This document shows, piece after piece, positions 53,630-64,000 of a stretch of DNA of 64,000 nucleotides. This DNA is from Agriotes lineatus (lineage: Eukaryota > Arthropoda > Insecta > Coleoptera > Elateridae). A program made the translations under genes and the position numbers. The notes under the pieces are model-generated. The model made no database searches. It saw only the letters and a list, made by a program, of their open reading frames with translations, and was not told where the DNA came from. The DNA lies in NCBI GenBank assembly GCA_940337035.1, contig CALNHX010007681.1, positions 1-64,000 of the forward strand, read 5' to 3'. Positions within the stretch are counted from its first letter, which is position 1; every line of letters begins with the position of its first letter.

Positions 53630-54080
53630 CCACTGGTCACAAACCCCAACTCAGAATTTGGCCATAACGCCCAACTTCGATTCTGGTCACAACGCCCAAC
53701 ACCGACGCCTGTTGTAGGAGAGAGCTATCGACGCCACTAAAACCACCTTTTTGCGCATAACGCCCAACTTTGATTTTGGCCACAACGCCCAACTTGGTCA
53801 CAACGCCCAATTTCGATTTTGGTCAGAACGCCCAACTTGGTCACAACGCCACGCCCAATTTCGATTTTGGCCAGAACGCCCAACTTGGTCACAACGCCCA
53901 ACTTGGTCACAACGCCCAATTTTGATTTTGGTTACAACGCCCAACTTGGTCACAACGCCTAACTTTGATTCTGGTCACAACGCCCACTTTTGATTCTGGT
54001 CACAACGCCCAACTTGGTCATAACGCCCACGTTTGATTTTGGTCACAACGCTCAATTTTGATTGGTCATATCGCCCAGGC
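53630..54080. repeat. Minisatellite of AACGCCC units
   Basis: About twenty copies of two interleaved unit types: an 18-bp GGTCACAACGCCCAACTT and a longer one extended by TGATTTTGG or CGATTTTGG. The array is preceded by CAGGGGCGTCTCTAGC (about 53591), which resembles a hAT-type end. A plus-strand frame through it is purely repetitive. Confidence 0.9.
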
Positions 54081-54189
54081 GCCACAGAAAGTAGGAAAAA
54101 TGTGTATCTAAAATAAATACTAATAAATTAAACTTTTAGGGTGAGATAGCAACATTTTCAAGTTCCCGCAAGTAGTATTATAGTAATTT

Positions 54190-54306
54190 ATTATACAAGA
54201 CGATAAAGTTAAATTTTATCCACGAGTGAATCGTTTAACGTCGAGACGAAGTCGAGACGTTAATGATTCAAGAGTGGATAGAAATAACTTTATCGTCGTG
54301 TATAAT
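54190..54306. repeat. Foldback element
   Basis: TTATACAAGACGATAAAGTT and AACTTTATCGTCGTGTATAA form the outer arms, continuing inward through ATCCACGAGTGAATCGTTTA to a GACGAAGTCGAGACG centre. Confidence 0.8.
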
Positions 54307-54309
54307 ACA

Positions 54310-55215
54310 ATATTTTTTTCTATAGCAAGAACTTTAACAATTTCAAAAGATTATAAAAACAGTCAATGACATTTCAAAATGTCAGTAGCTAGATTGGGTT
54401 GCTACGATAATGCGAAGCTGTCATATTTAATTTAAACAAAAGTTAGAAAATTAAATTACTTTATCTATCCTTGATGTTAAAGTGCTACTTTATCTACCCT
54501 TGCTGTTAAAGTAAAACTTGACTTTTTGTTTTGAGTTGATAAAAGCACACTTTAACATGTGCTATAGAAAAAATGTTATTTATTTTTGATAATAATTCAG
54601 TGGCCTAGTGTGTTGTCCAAAAGAGTTTCTAAATTCGGATTATAACATAAAGTTGTATTTTTTATATGGAACACATAGTTAGCTGTGGCATTATGAGATA
54701 GAGGATTTTTTCCCATTTCAGTGACATATGTCGCATGGGATCGATTTATTCATTTTCACTGCTTTATAGTAACAATTCACAATTTTTAATATTTCTTTTC
54801 TAGTTGAAGGCATCTGCCATTTAGAATATAAGTGATTAAACAAACTTTTTGAGTTGTTACAATACCACCGTTTGATTGACAGAATTAATCACGTTTGATT
54901 GTTGCTTATAATATTATATGTATTGTCCTTCATACATAAATTTATCAGAACATTTTATTGTCCATTAAAACCTCAGCTTCTCAAATTAAAAATGCATTTG
55001 CAAAAATTTAAATATCCTACTTCATATACGAGGGAGGTTCGAAAGTGAATACCCTTATTTTTCCAAATACACAAAAGTGTTAATTGGAAGTATTTGTTAC
55101 AACATATCTATTCAAAATTCTAATTGATTTTAAATTGTTATTTGGTCCGTTTGTTATTAAATTATTTAAAAATTTGATACAAAAATAAAATTTTATTGAC
55201 AGTCATGTTCTTTTT
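54310..55215. other. Spacer with one mariner-like end
   Basis: ACGAGGGAGGTTCGAAAGTG at about 55028 resembles a mariner terminus; no partner was found. No gene. Confidence 0.4.
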
Positions 55216-55219
55216 TTAA

Positions 55220-55760
55220 CTAGTTTTTTGTTCGTCTTCCAGTATAAGTGATTGGTCTCATGTGTTTTCTTATTTATTCATCTCCTATGTTTAGAGGTGA
55301 TCCTTCACTTAGCTTTCTGATTTTCTGATGTTTGTCCATATAATCCTCTTTCTTGCCTGTCTCGTGGCTTCTTACTGCCTCTTCCCCAATTGCTTTCTCT
55401 ACTTCTCCCGTTCTTTCTTATTGCTCCAGTGTGTACGCTTCATTGTTGATTATTAACTTATTGTTTCGGAGATTTGCAGTGTATCTCTTGCTTTTTACCT
55501 CTCTCATGTATTTTATTATGTTTTTTCTTTCTTCGAGGATTTGCTTTGGGTAGTCTTTATTGATCCAGATGTTTCTCCCTTTTAGGTTTCATGTGGCCTT
55601 CATTATCTCCTGTTTCTTATTCAATGTTGCTATTTCTATTAATATTGGTCTGTTCCTCTGGTTTTCCTCTCCATTCCATCATAGTCTTCTAATTTCTTGT
55701 ACTTCTCTTTCCATTATTGTTACAATCTCCTGATATTTCTGGAGACTGTCGTCAGGAATA
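55220..55760 (-). pseudogene. LINE ORF1-like protein, C-terminal part
   Basis: Minus-strand translation with few stops gives EIVTIMEREVQEIRRLWWNG, KGRNIWINKDYPKQILEERK, KYMREVKSKRYTANLRNNKL and IINNEAYTLE. The pattern WINxDYPKxIxEERK...Y...KLIING..YTLE is the C-terminal domain of ORF1-type RNA-binding proteins encoded upstream of the reverse transcriptase in several insect LINEs. Stops near 55590 and 55430 break it. The matching reverse transcriptase is not adjacent. Confidence 0.65.
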
Positions 55761-55806
55761 AAACAACGACAAATAAAAATAAAAGTCAATGTAATTTTAG
55801 TATAAC

Positions 55807-57599
55807 CAAAGAATATAGATAGGGGAAGAAGGACAGCCTTATGGGCTATACAGTATATGCTGTGATTTGGGTTGCATAACTATTTACTTCGTTAAATATA
55901 TCATTTTTTGTTCGAAAATGCCGCTGGAAGCTCTTAGCGTCAAAGTGATTACCTTATCAGTGGCATTCAGCAGGTAAATGCGTCATTAGCATTCTTGAGC
56001 TATAACAGTGTTGCAAGAACTTTCTCTCTACAATTCCAATAGTTTTACAATGGTTGTACCTACCCGAAATAAACTTGTATTCTGCCAAAGAATATTTAAG
56101 TAGTTTGTTTGATTCTGCTTACATCTAAGTTAAGTTTGTTACAAAGAAATTAAATATATGTGTATATTCTTTGGTTTGTTTTGTTATTATTTAAAACATT
56201 TGTTGTCAATCGGATGAACTCGTACGAAGTAAAATAAAGGTTTTATAAGTTTCACATGCAACACTTTTAAACATTTAATAGGTAGCTAGGTACCTATAAA
56301 AATTACATAAGAGGTTTCTAATATAATTTCAACAAAAAGTTCACCGATGAGCACAAGATTATACGGAACACGGATTGTCCCCACTTTATTCTCACAAAAT
56401 TCTATAATAAATATAGAATTAGCGATGTACAAATAATGAAAAAAAAATTAATAAACAATATACGGATTTTATTTAAAAATTTTAATACGAGAGGAAATTA
56501 TTGTTCAAGTAATGTTGACTATTAATATAGTTTACAGTGATGTTTAAAAAGCAAATAAAAACAAAAATAATATTGTATCTTGTGAAGTTGATACGTATAG
56601 AGTACGGCTACTAAAACAGTACGCCTTGAATATCTCATTTACTTGATGCATTAAAAAATGTCTATTTAGGCACATTTAAGTTGGCGATCTCTATGTATAG
56701 TCTCAGCAAAGAATAAGACAATATTATTCCAACATTTATTATCGACATTAAATTATCTTTCAGAAATGTATTCAAAAATTTTATTTGGTGATTAGGGATC
56801 TGACCCAAGTTCTGTACAATCTGTTATTAAAAAAAAATGAATCGGGGCGGTTTTCACAGAAAACTCACAATTATTTAATAATTTATACTCTAGTTTAAAT
56901 TACTGCACTTTAAACGTAAATTAGAGTAGAAACCAAAAAGAACTTATGTGATTAAGGAGCTGCAAACTAATCGAGGGTTGGGGTTCAATACCCAACAATA
57001 TACCTTTTTTTTTATAAATTATCTGTTTTCTTTATTTACCTTGGGGTTAAGTGGTAGAACAGTATGCTAATTCGATTAGCACGCCTGAACTTCGCCCCTT
57101 TGAGCAACTTATGTATTCATAATTCAAGTATATTGCAAAATAACAATTTTATTTATTTTTGCTCAATAAACGACATTTATTATTATTATTATTATACTTA
57201 AGTTGCTCAAAAATTATGCCAAATAGCTATTTTTAAATAAATTATTATTACTTGCATTTGACACAATTTTTGGGCGATATAAATAATAATTTGTTAATAA
57301 AGAGTTAGGTACCTATTGTTAGGGATTGAACCCCAATTTGCCGCAACCTTTTACGGGTTTTTTTAAATGCAGATTATAGGAAATTTGAGTCAGATCCATT
57401 AACGCCAGTTTAAATTAAAATATTTGAAATAAAGATGTTATACATTTCTTACTCTTGCCAATTTCAATGATCTATTAAATAAATGAGAATTTTAAGGTGT
57501 AAATATTACGTACAATAAAACAATATAATATACAAAGTTACAAAGAATAGGAAGTACACAACTATATCTGTAAGGATATAAACGTACATTTTTTAAGCT
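55807..57599. other. Left non-coding part of the P-type element
   Basis: No gene. Between about 56790 and 57410 there are inverted matches such as TTAGGGATCTGACCC / GAGTCAGATCCATTAA and GGGGTTCAATACCC / GGGATTGAACCCC, so an old inverted-repeat or tRNA-like element may be nested here. (ATT)n lies at about 57178-57194. Confidence 0.45.
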
Positions 57600-58190
57600 T
57601 TAAACATTACTTACATGTTGTATTTTTTTGTTGCGTGTACCACACTGGTTTGTAGTCCTTAAATCTTGCGATAGCCATTTCAACGTTTTATGGAGCTTGC
57701 ACTTAATTAAATGATTAATTAAAAACAGTTTATGAGAGTAACATGTGTCTTGCTCGTTAAGCCACCCTGGTACTAAAATTTTCACTTTATTTACACTATA
57801 TGCTAATAATGTTTTCTTAAAACTTACACACGACTTACTATTTTTAAAATAATATTCAAAATGTTTAAGTAACATTGTAACTATTTTTATTAAAATACTT
57901 GAAGGTTTTTTTAGGTAAATAACACAGTCGCCCGCACCATAGTCTTTTTGCTGTAAAAACAGTTCATTATGATGCACTACAGAGTCACGGCTGCACATAT
58001 TTTGACACTGATCACAATTAAAACGTAAAAGCGTTTTATGAATGACATAACCAGCTACATATACCGTCGCACAAGATTCTAATGTGGCTTCTTGATTTGG
58101 TTGTGTTGAAACTTCTATTACCTCACTGAGTAAACTGAGGTCACCATCTTCTGCTAATTCAGTTTGTTCAGCAACTGTATATATTATGGT
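57600..58190 (-). pseudogene. P-type transposase, C-terminal domain
   Basis: Minus-strand reading gives TVYVAGYVIHKTLLRFNCDQ (about 58065), CQNMCSRDSVVHHNELFLQQ, then KDYGAGDCVIYLKKPSSILI and a helical tail ending QHVSNV at 57600. The GYV..K, C..C and LK.PS motifs match the end of P-element and THAP9-type transposases. A frameshift near 58184 separates it from the preceding piece. Confidence 0.85.
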
Positions 58191-58528
58191 ATGTCCTCAA
58201 CATATCCCATGCCGTCTTTTTCTGGCACTTCAACATTCGCCATGTTGACAACAGCATCTTCATCAACTTCGCAGTTGGAGCTCTCTGTAGGATGCTGCAA
58301 TTTAACCAGCATGTTGAACTGTAGTGCTTGGCGGTAAGATTTTACTGTGGGGTTCGAAGAATTGCCTCCCCTATACCTCAGGACCGCGAAAAAATTTTCT
58401 AGAGGATCTTGGTTTAGTCTGCTGGTCAGGAGGAAACGATACCCTTCTTGTTTTAAGTCTTCCCATAGCTCCATAACTGACTGCATGGTTAAAATAAGTC
58501 CCTTAAAACAATAAACACCTTGGTTCAC
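58184..58528 (-). pseudogene. P-type transposase, post-insertion catalytic part
   Basis: Reads LILTMQSVMELWEDLKQEGY, FLLTSRLNQDPLENFFAVLR, YRGGNSSNPTVKSYRQALQF. TSRLNQDPLENFF..R..GG....P....R.AL is the most conserved P-element signature and carries the final acidic catalytic residue (Glu in PLENFF). Confidence 0.93.
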
Positions 58529-58559
58529 CTTGTTATTAGATGTATATGTTTGCCAAGTC

Positions 58560-59000
58560 TTAATACTCTTTCAAATTATTTTCAGTACGCGGTACGTTGA
58601 CGGATAGAGCACATGCATATGGGTTACGGTCTTTCAGCATTCGACTGTTTAAGCAATCAAATAAATAGTTAATTTTCTGTACGAATTTTGCAGTATCCAG
58701 AGCGCTGGTGCTTTTTAACTCGCCCGTTCCAACAGCAGTTCTTATCGTAGCACTCATGGTGTTGGAAAACACTTGCGTTGCAAATTTAACCCTCATTCGC
58801 TGGAAAGTATTGGGGTAGATGTGGGAATCCGTGATTTTTACAGCTGCTCGAACAGTACAAGAAGATTTATCTATTTTGTATGCCTCTTCGATATCTTTCC
58901 AAGAAACTTTCTTGCCCTCCACGTAAAAATCCTTTGATAGGAGATTATTCCGTACGCTTTTTATCAAGTGCGGTACGTCATATATTGCAAAAATTTTTGC
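58560..59000 (-). pseudogene. P-type transposase, central part
   Basis: Begins around 59010 with FVGDAKIFAIYDVPHLIKSV (the D.PHLIK motif carrying the second catalytic Asp region), then RNNLLSKDFYVEGKKVSWKD and a helical insertion-domain-like stretch ending INYLFDCLNSRMLKDRNPY. The FD.LNSR motif is typical. It ends in a stop at 58560. Confidence 0.9.
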
Positions 59001-59057
59001 GTCGCCGACAAAAAATACGGCTATTCTGCAGTCACTCCTAGATTTAAAAATGCAGCT

Positions 59058-59423
59058 CTATTTGTAGCAGCTAGTAACAGCACGCACTTTAAGTCCTATT
59101 CTTTGTAACTCTTCGATGTTTTTAATAATGAGGGAAGATAGCTCTCCATGTTTAATGGTACCTGAAGAAACATAAAAGCTGACAGAAATCTTCCATTTGT
59201 GAATAAGTCCTCTTGCCATAAACACTAGTGCATGACTAGCGATTTTGCTTTTCGGTCCAAGATGTCCTAAATCTTCGAAACCTTCAATCATATCTTGGCG
59301 TGGATTATATTCTAGACCTTTCTTTAAATGCATTTCGCCAAGTAATACGACACACTTTTTTTCATCATCGGTCATGCTGTTAACTTTAACAGTCAGTTTT
59401 TTCATTAGTTTAACCTTAACCAT
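59058..59423 (-). pseudogene. P-type transposase, first RNase H-like part
   Basis: Reads CVVLLGEMHLKKGLEYNPRQ, DMIEGFEDLGHLGPKSKIAS and HALVFMARGLIHKWKISVSF. In active family members the first motif is LLDEM; here it is LLGEM, so the first catalytic aspartate appears to be replaced by glycine. The reading stops at 59058 where a D.(G/S).NN motif would be expected next. Confidence 0.92.
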
Positions 59424-59756
59424 GAAACTATTGTAGATTTGGAGGGCATAGTAAATTTTAATTTTTCTCTCATAAAAAAGTAGAGGGCGGGAGATTTGTG
59501 GTACATATTTAAGGTCAATTCTTTTTCAGCTTCTGTCCAAGGTTGTTTAGATTTGTGAGAAAGTTGCATATTTACAAAGACGCGAACGGTTTTTGGTTTC
59601 AAGCCCAATGCATCTAAATTAGCCCCCTTTCGTGCACATTGCTTCTTCATACGGTAAATTTGTGAATTTTTTGCCCCCACTTGTCTTCGCAGTTTTTCAA
59701 TTTTTTGATGTAGCACAGCAGAACTACTTTCTTGCTTTGGTAGGTGTTGGCATTTC
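59405..59756 (-). pseudogene. P-type transposase, coiled coil and helix-turn-helix
   Basis: From the 59716 ATG: LHQKIEKLRRQVGAKNSQIY (coiled coil), then KGANLDALGLKPKTVRVFVN, KQPWTEAEKELTLNMYHKSP and FTMPSKSTIVSWLRLN. This is the oligomerisation and DNA-binding-like stretch ahead of the RNase H fold. The open frame extends upstream of 59716 (HLPKQESSSAV) without a start, and I found no THAP zinc finger in the remaining upstream sequence. Confidence 0.8.
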
Positions 59757-61337
59757 TAACATGGCCTGTTGGAATATGCTTTTTAAAAATAAAACATACT
59801 AATAACAGAAAAGATTTTCATGCTGTAGGCTCCATTAAAATGCTTTACAAGCTCATTGTTTTGCCTACATATTTCTACACAATTTATCAGAGAATTCAAA
59901 ACGTCAATAATTTTTCTGTATTTTATGAAACTGCCAACTTTTGCTCATTTCGTGTTATTGAATAAAAACGCCTAAAGAAGTGAAAATTGATCACCCTTTC
60001 TTTTTCTATAGGAAAACGAAAAAAGCTTAAATCGCAATCGGTTCTGCGATTCTGTTTACATTCAAAATATACGCACGAATTAACCATGATTAAGATTAAG
60101 CGTTCTAGTGATCAATTTCGGAAAAGGAAACGTCAAAAGAGTACGACAACACTGAAAACAAACTTCAGCACAACTGAATGTGAATTTCCAGAAGAAATTC
60201 TTATAAGTTGTCCTGTTAATTAGCCTACGGAATGGGACACGTCTTATCAGGAAAGCACATCAGTAAGGATCGATGCTAATAAAGAATTAATCGAAAGTAG
60301 GTAACGACCAATTGACTATTGACTTATTTACGATAGAACTGACCGAAAAACCTATTTTCATAAAACGTAAAACATTTGCCAAACTTTAATATTTGTGGAA
60401 AAAGTATCAAATAAAAGTCACTAATAATAACTATAATTTTGAGCATATGATTAAATTTTGAGTAGTTAGTAGCTTATTATTTCTTATTGCAGTATTTTTA
60501 GAAAGTTTTCACTGTAAATTGTCTTTTGTTTTGTTACATAGCAACCAGAGCACACTATTCATTTGTTTTTACAACTAACACAGTCAAGGCACACTAGATT
60601 AAAAAGTGTTTTATGAAATATTTTAAAAGTTTGTGAAAATAAGTATGTGAAATCGTACATGAATGAAAAGGGGAAAAACTAGCTTTCCAATGATGCAAAA
60701 TTTTGATATCCATTCCATTTAAAAAAATGTAAGTTTGGGCTGTACCTCGAAAATTACGATTCAGAAAAATATTAAGGTAGGCCTATTCTGTAGAGCATAC
60801 AATTCCCTATAAGCTCTTTTTTGAAAATTGAAATTATATGAAATAATAAAAAAGTTATGCATGGTTGAAAAAATCGACCAGTTTCAGTTTTTCGATTATA
60901 ACAAGTAGGCTATGCGTTTTTTTCGGAAAAACAGAAGCTTCAATAAATTGGCCTCATAAATGTGCACCTTTTTCCCCATTTGACCGAAGTTGTATCTCAT
61001 ACCGTTTCCGAGATGCCAATGGTAGCACCTCGAAAATGACCCCACTCTGTATAAAATCTTGTGTATATTTTGAGCGCAAAATCAAATTGCCAATTTCGCT
61101 CTTATACAAATAGCTGTTAAAATCATAACTCTGTAACTTCCTTGCAATCTGGCAACGCTGAGACGCGTTCTTGGGAAAAATGCGACAGGAATCTGTAAAT
61201 GCGTTTCCGACCGTAGCCCTGAACAAGTTCATTAGTACTGGCGGCGGCTACTTGAGGGCCAGGCAAGAACTGAGGAGCTTTTAAACAATACGCTAATAAC
61301 CCATAGGCTGTCCTTCTTCCCCTATCTATATTCTTTG
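59757..61337. other. Right non-coding part of the P-type element
   Basis: Includes a 78-codon plus-strand frame (59987-60223, Lys/Arg-rich) that I cannot assign. No THAP zinc finger (C-x2-4-C...FP..C..H) was found on the minus strand, so the DNA-binding domain may be lost or lie in an exon I cannot see. Confidence 0.4.
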
Positions 61338-61344
61338 GTATAAC

Positions 61345-62375
61345 ATAGTTACATTGTAATACTTAAAAGTATATATGGAAAATCGTTCTTAATTAATGTT
61401 ATATGTAACATCCAGCTAATTCACACCAAACCGTTGCGTCACCGTCTCACCGTGTCCTCCGATTCTATATTTATCTGCACTCAGCTGCTAAGCGCAAACG
61501 CAGGAAAAAACTAAAAATTAACTTAGTTGATAGGCACGCAGGTGCACTCGGTTATTTTTAAAACATAGAAACAATTTCGACAAATTGTATGGCTGTGTGT
61601 AAAATTACTTTTAAGTACCTACATATAATGTTTGTCGGTTAAAAAAACTGTTAAAAATAAATAAAGATGCTGACAGTTTCCCGAAAGCGAGATTTATATA
61701 CTGTTTTGTAATAATATTCTTGGTGTTTCTAAAACAATTAGTAAAGGAATACGATCGAATTAATAAGTTCAGAAATAATTTCTTATAATTTTTAAACCAA
61801 ACATCTTTAGAGTTTCTATATGTTATTTCATAAATAACGTAGTGGAGATATTGAATAACTACAAGGAGCGTGAAAGTGGAAATGAATGTATAAATTTAAG
61901 TACTAAATGGCAAGATGTTTGTAATCTCATCAAATATAATGTAAATGTATTTTCTTTCATTTATATTGGGCATAGATACCTAAACGCAGCAGCGCAGGAA
62001 GTACTGTAATTATGGGTGGAAAAACATTTTTTTGAGCGTTTTAACATAACTATGCTTTATGTATTATGTTCGACTGTTCCATAAACACTTTATTATAGTA
62101 TTATTTAGCGTCCATAAAGTGCCACTTTAGTCCGTAGAGTAAAGTAAAACGGCAGCCTGACAATGTCCTATAGTAATTTTCAAAATAAATATAATTTTAT
62201 TCAAATCGGGAAAGAAGATTATATTAACTGAAAAATTTAAAAATAATAAAAAGGAATTCATATTTAATACTCGTCCAAGAAAATCCTACATTATGTACTT
62301 GATAAATAAATAGCTATAATAGTTACAATGACCCTAAAATGCTTTTTAGTCACGTATTCAATGGTCATATGAAAT
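61345..62375. other. AT-rich spacer
   Basis: No gene or repeat recognised. Confidence 0.4.
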
Positions 62376-62379
62376 ATCA

Positions 62380-62510
62380 GTTTTCCTGTCTCGCTCAGAA
62401 AAAGTGGTTTTCGAAGTGTTGTCTGTCTGGCAGTTTGTAAGCCTGTAGTTTTGGGAGTCTGTCAGTCTGTCTGTGACCTCTCTACAGCCCATATGGTTTA
62501 ATAGATCGGC
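62380..62510 (+). repeat. Possible worn copy of dispersed repeat A
   Basis: CTCGCTCAGAAAAAGTGG, then TGTCTGTCTGGCAGTTTG and GTCAGTCTGTCTGTGACC, matching only the tract part of family A. Confidence 0.35.
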
Positions 62511-64000
62511 TTCAAAATTTATATCTTTGTTTTTAATATAAATTTGGAGATCCCAATCATTTTTGCTTAAAATCCTGTAATCGGAAGTGATATTTTACAC
62601 TTGTGGTTTTCAGTTTTCCCAGAAAATGTTATAGTTGTTTGCTAAACATTAAATTTCATAGAACAAGATGATATATTGTGTAATTATATTTAGTTCAAAC
62701 ACAAAAGTTTCTCCAAAACGTAGGGGAATAAAAATGTTTAAATCTGTTGTATATTACGTAATGATCTAGAACTTTTGTCAAAAAAGTTTTTTGTTAGTAT
62801 ACTTAATGATAAATCGCAAATTGAAATTTTTACAGGCAGTAAAAGCAAGTCGTGTGGTGACCACACTTCATTTTATTGCATATGGTAATGTAATCTAGGG
62901 AAACCAATGACTGCAAGTATTCTCACTAGATTGATAGGAACTTCTGGTTATTATTTTGCAATGAGGTTAGGTTTCATGTTGACTGGTTGACACCGTAATT
63001 ATTTTAAATTGTAGTTCTGGCTATTATAAACTGAATTTGTCCTTAGTGCAATACCTACTTACTACTTACTAATTAAAACCAAATTATATAATCACATTTT
63101 AAGTTTATAATAGTCTCCATTAGGAGCGCCTCTTAGCGCAGCATTTTTTTATTGCAGCGCTGCGCTGCCCGAAGAGCCCTCTAGATGCATCATAGACATA
63201 TTGTCTTATAGAAATTGGCATCTTATTGCCGCAATTTTCAGAAGTGAAAACAGCGCCACTTTTGCGTTCAATAGAGAAACGGAGCAGCATGTGAAAGGTT
63301 TTATCGTCTTTTATGTTGGTATTTGTCAAAATAGATCCTTTTAAAAACATATGCAGAGTTTTTCTTCTGGCGGTCTGCTGCTATAATCGCAAATAGAATT
63401 CCTAGGCACCGTTATAAACCTTGACAAATCAAAACTATATACATGTCAGGTTGTCAGATCTCACAAAAAGGTGCTGGTGCTGGTTTAATTGCTGCATTAA
63501 GAGGCATTTTTGCATAGGAGCATAGTTCAATGTCGAAGTATGGTGGCCTCTAGATAATGTAAAACTCCTGTTTTTTGTGCATATTAATATCTCTCTTCGC
63601 TCTGTATATCTAAGAAAAATTTGTAAGTTAAAATGTTCGCACTGCAGTCTATAAATAAAAATTTCACTTGGAATGATCTGTTGAATTACGCAAAATACAA
63701 ATTAACATTGAAAGGAGGAAGAACTATGTTATTTAAAAATTTAAAATCAGTGTGAAATAATTATAAACTGAAACATTACCTACAGGACCTATTGTTACTA
63801 GTATTTAATATCACATATGTAGTAAACGGTGCATATATAATAAATCGAATCGTAATTTACCTACCTTTGCTTCATACTTTTATGTAAGTACTGTGATGAC
63901 TGGACATATTATATGATAACATAAATTTGTTTATAATTTCACAATTTACTTATACTGATTCTTATCGTTTTGTATATAACCTTAACTTCGCACTGAATAC
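62511..64000. other. AT-rich spacer
   Basis: A 76-codon minus-strand frame (63350-63120) shows no motif I recognise and no start context that would decide it is real. Nothing else stands out. Confidence 0.4.

Larger units (their letters stand above)
55807..61337 (-). mobile_element. P-type DNA transposon with both ends preserved
   Basis: 5,531 bp between inverted ends CAAAGAATATAGATAGGGGA (left) and TCCCCTATCTATATTCTTTG (right); the match extends about 38 bp with one indel. A 7-bp direct repeat GTATAAC flanks it (55800-55806 and 61338-61344); P elements make 8-bp duplications and the eighth base differs here. A transposase with P-element motifs lies on the minus strand at 57.6-59.76 kb. About 1.7 kb on each side inside the ends is non-coding. 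The transposase is disrupted, so the copy is inactive, but its ends could in principle be recognised by a related enzyme. Confidence 0.85.

Noticed and set aside
53737..53993. Frames on both strands through the AACGCCC array
   Set aside because: Purely repetitive translations of a minisatellite.
57050..57120. Possible tRNA or SINE (GGTTAAGTGGTAGAACAGTATG)
   Set aside because: An A-box-like stretch is present but the B-box and acceptor pairing are not convincing.
59987..60223. Basic plus-strand frame as a THAP or DNA-binding domain of the P-type element
   Set aside because: It lies on the opposite strand to the transposase and lacks the C2CH pattern of a THAP finger.
63120..63350. 76-codon minus-strand frame as a host gene
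   Set aside because: No recognised domain, no splice context that decides it and no neighbouring exons.
1..64000. CRISPR array or bacterial operon
   Set aside because: No regularly spaced direct repeats of CRISPR type and no prokaryotic gene organisation; spliced and retrotransposon features indicate a eukaryote.

Overview
The window looks like a stretch of an insect nuclear genome (AT-rich, no operons, no bacterial gene organisation) made almost entirely of decayed mobile DNA. I recognise no host gene, rRNA or intact tRNA. The mix of families (Jockey- and RTE-like LINEs, Penelope with GIY-YIG endonuclease, piggyBac, P-type, pogo/Tigger, hAT, mariner, tRNA- and 5S-like SINEs, many foldback MITEs) fits an arthropod; a beetle or hemipteran is a guess only.

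Layout. 1-3.3 kb: Jockey-type LINE pieces. 4.7-7.2 kb: a Penelope element with inverted terminal repeats and a 13-bp target duplication. 7.5-8.1 kb: a 5'-truncated RTE-type LINE with a 10-bp target duplication. 9.2-10.1 kb: a very worn LINE. 12-14.3 kb: a hAT-type element with an exact 8-bp duplication and several MITEs. 14.7-19.3 kb: a broken, intron-containing piggyBac transposase whose zinc finger is separated from the body by a GC-rich block with ~84-bp tandem repeats. 19.5-23.5 kb: a tyrosine-recombinase fragment, two LTR/primer-binding-site remnants, a LINE reverse transcriptase split by a 5S-like SINE, and a perfect 45-bp palindrome. 24.5-36 kb: SINEs, microsatellites, an 834-bp long-TIR MITE, a pogo/Tigger deletion derivative, a mariner-like fragment and a second GC-rich block. 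36.2-36.95 kb: another Jockey piece. 50.3-55.8 kb: an RTE copy, foldbacks, a minisatellite and a LINE ORF1-like fragment. 55.8-61.3 kb: a P-type transposon with both termini and target duplication preserved. 61.3-64 kb: nothing coding that I recognise.

The standout is 37.97-49.31 kb: an endogenous midsize DNA-virus-like element of the adintovirus/Polinton type. On the plus strand it carries, in order, a phospholipase A2-like virion protein, an adenain-type cysteine protease, a conserved protein of unknown role, a capsid-like protein and another conserved protein. Converging on the minus strand is a family B (protein-primed type) DNA polymerase with an inserted zinc-finger/HNH module. All genes carry stops or frameshifts. 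A LINE sits in the capsid-like gene, a Penelope copy sits in the polymerase, and a palindromic element sits in a third gene, so the locus is a fossil that was later used as a landing site. I could not find an integrase or packaging ATPase in the window.
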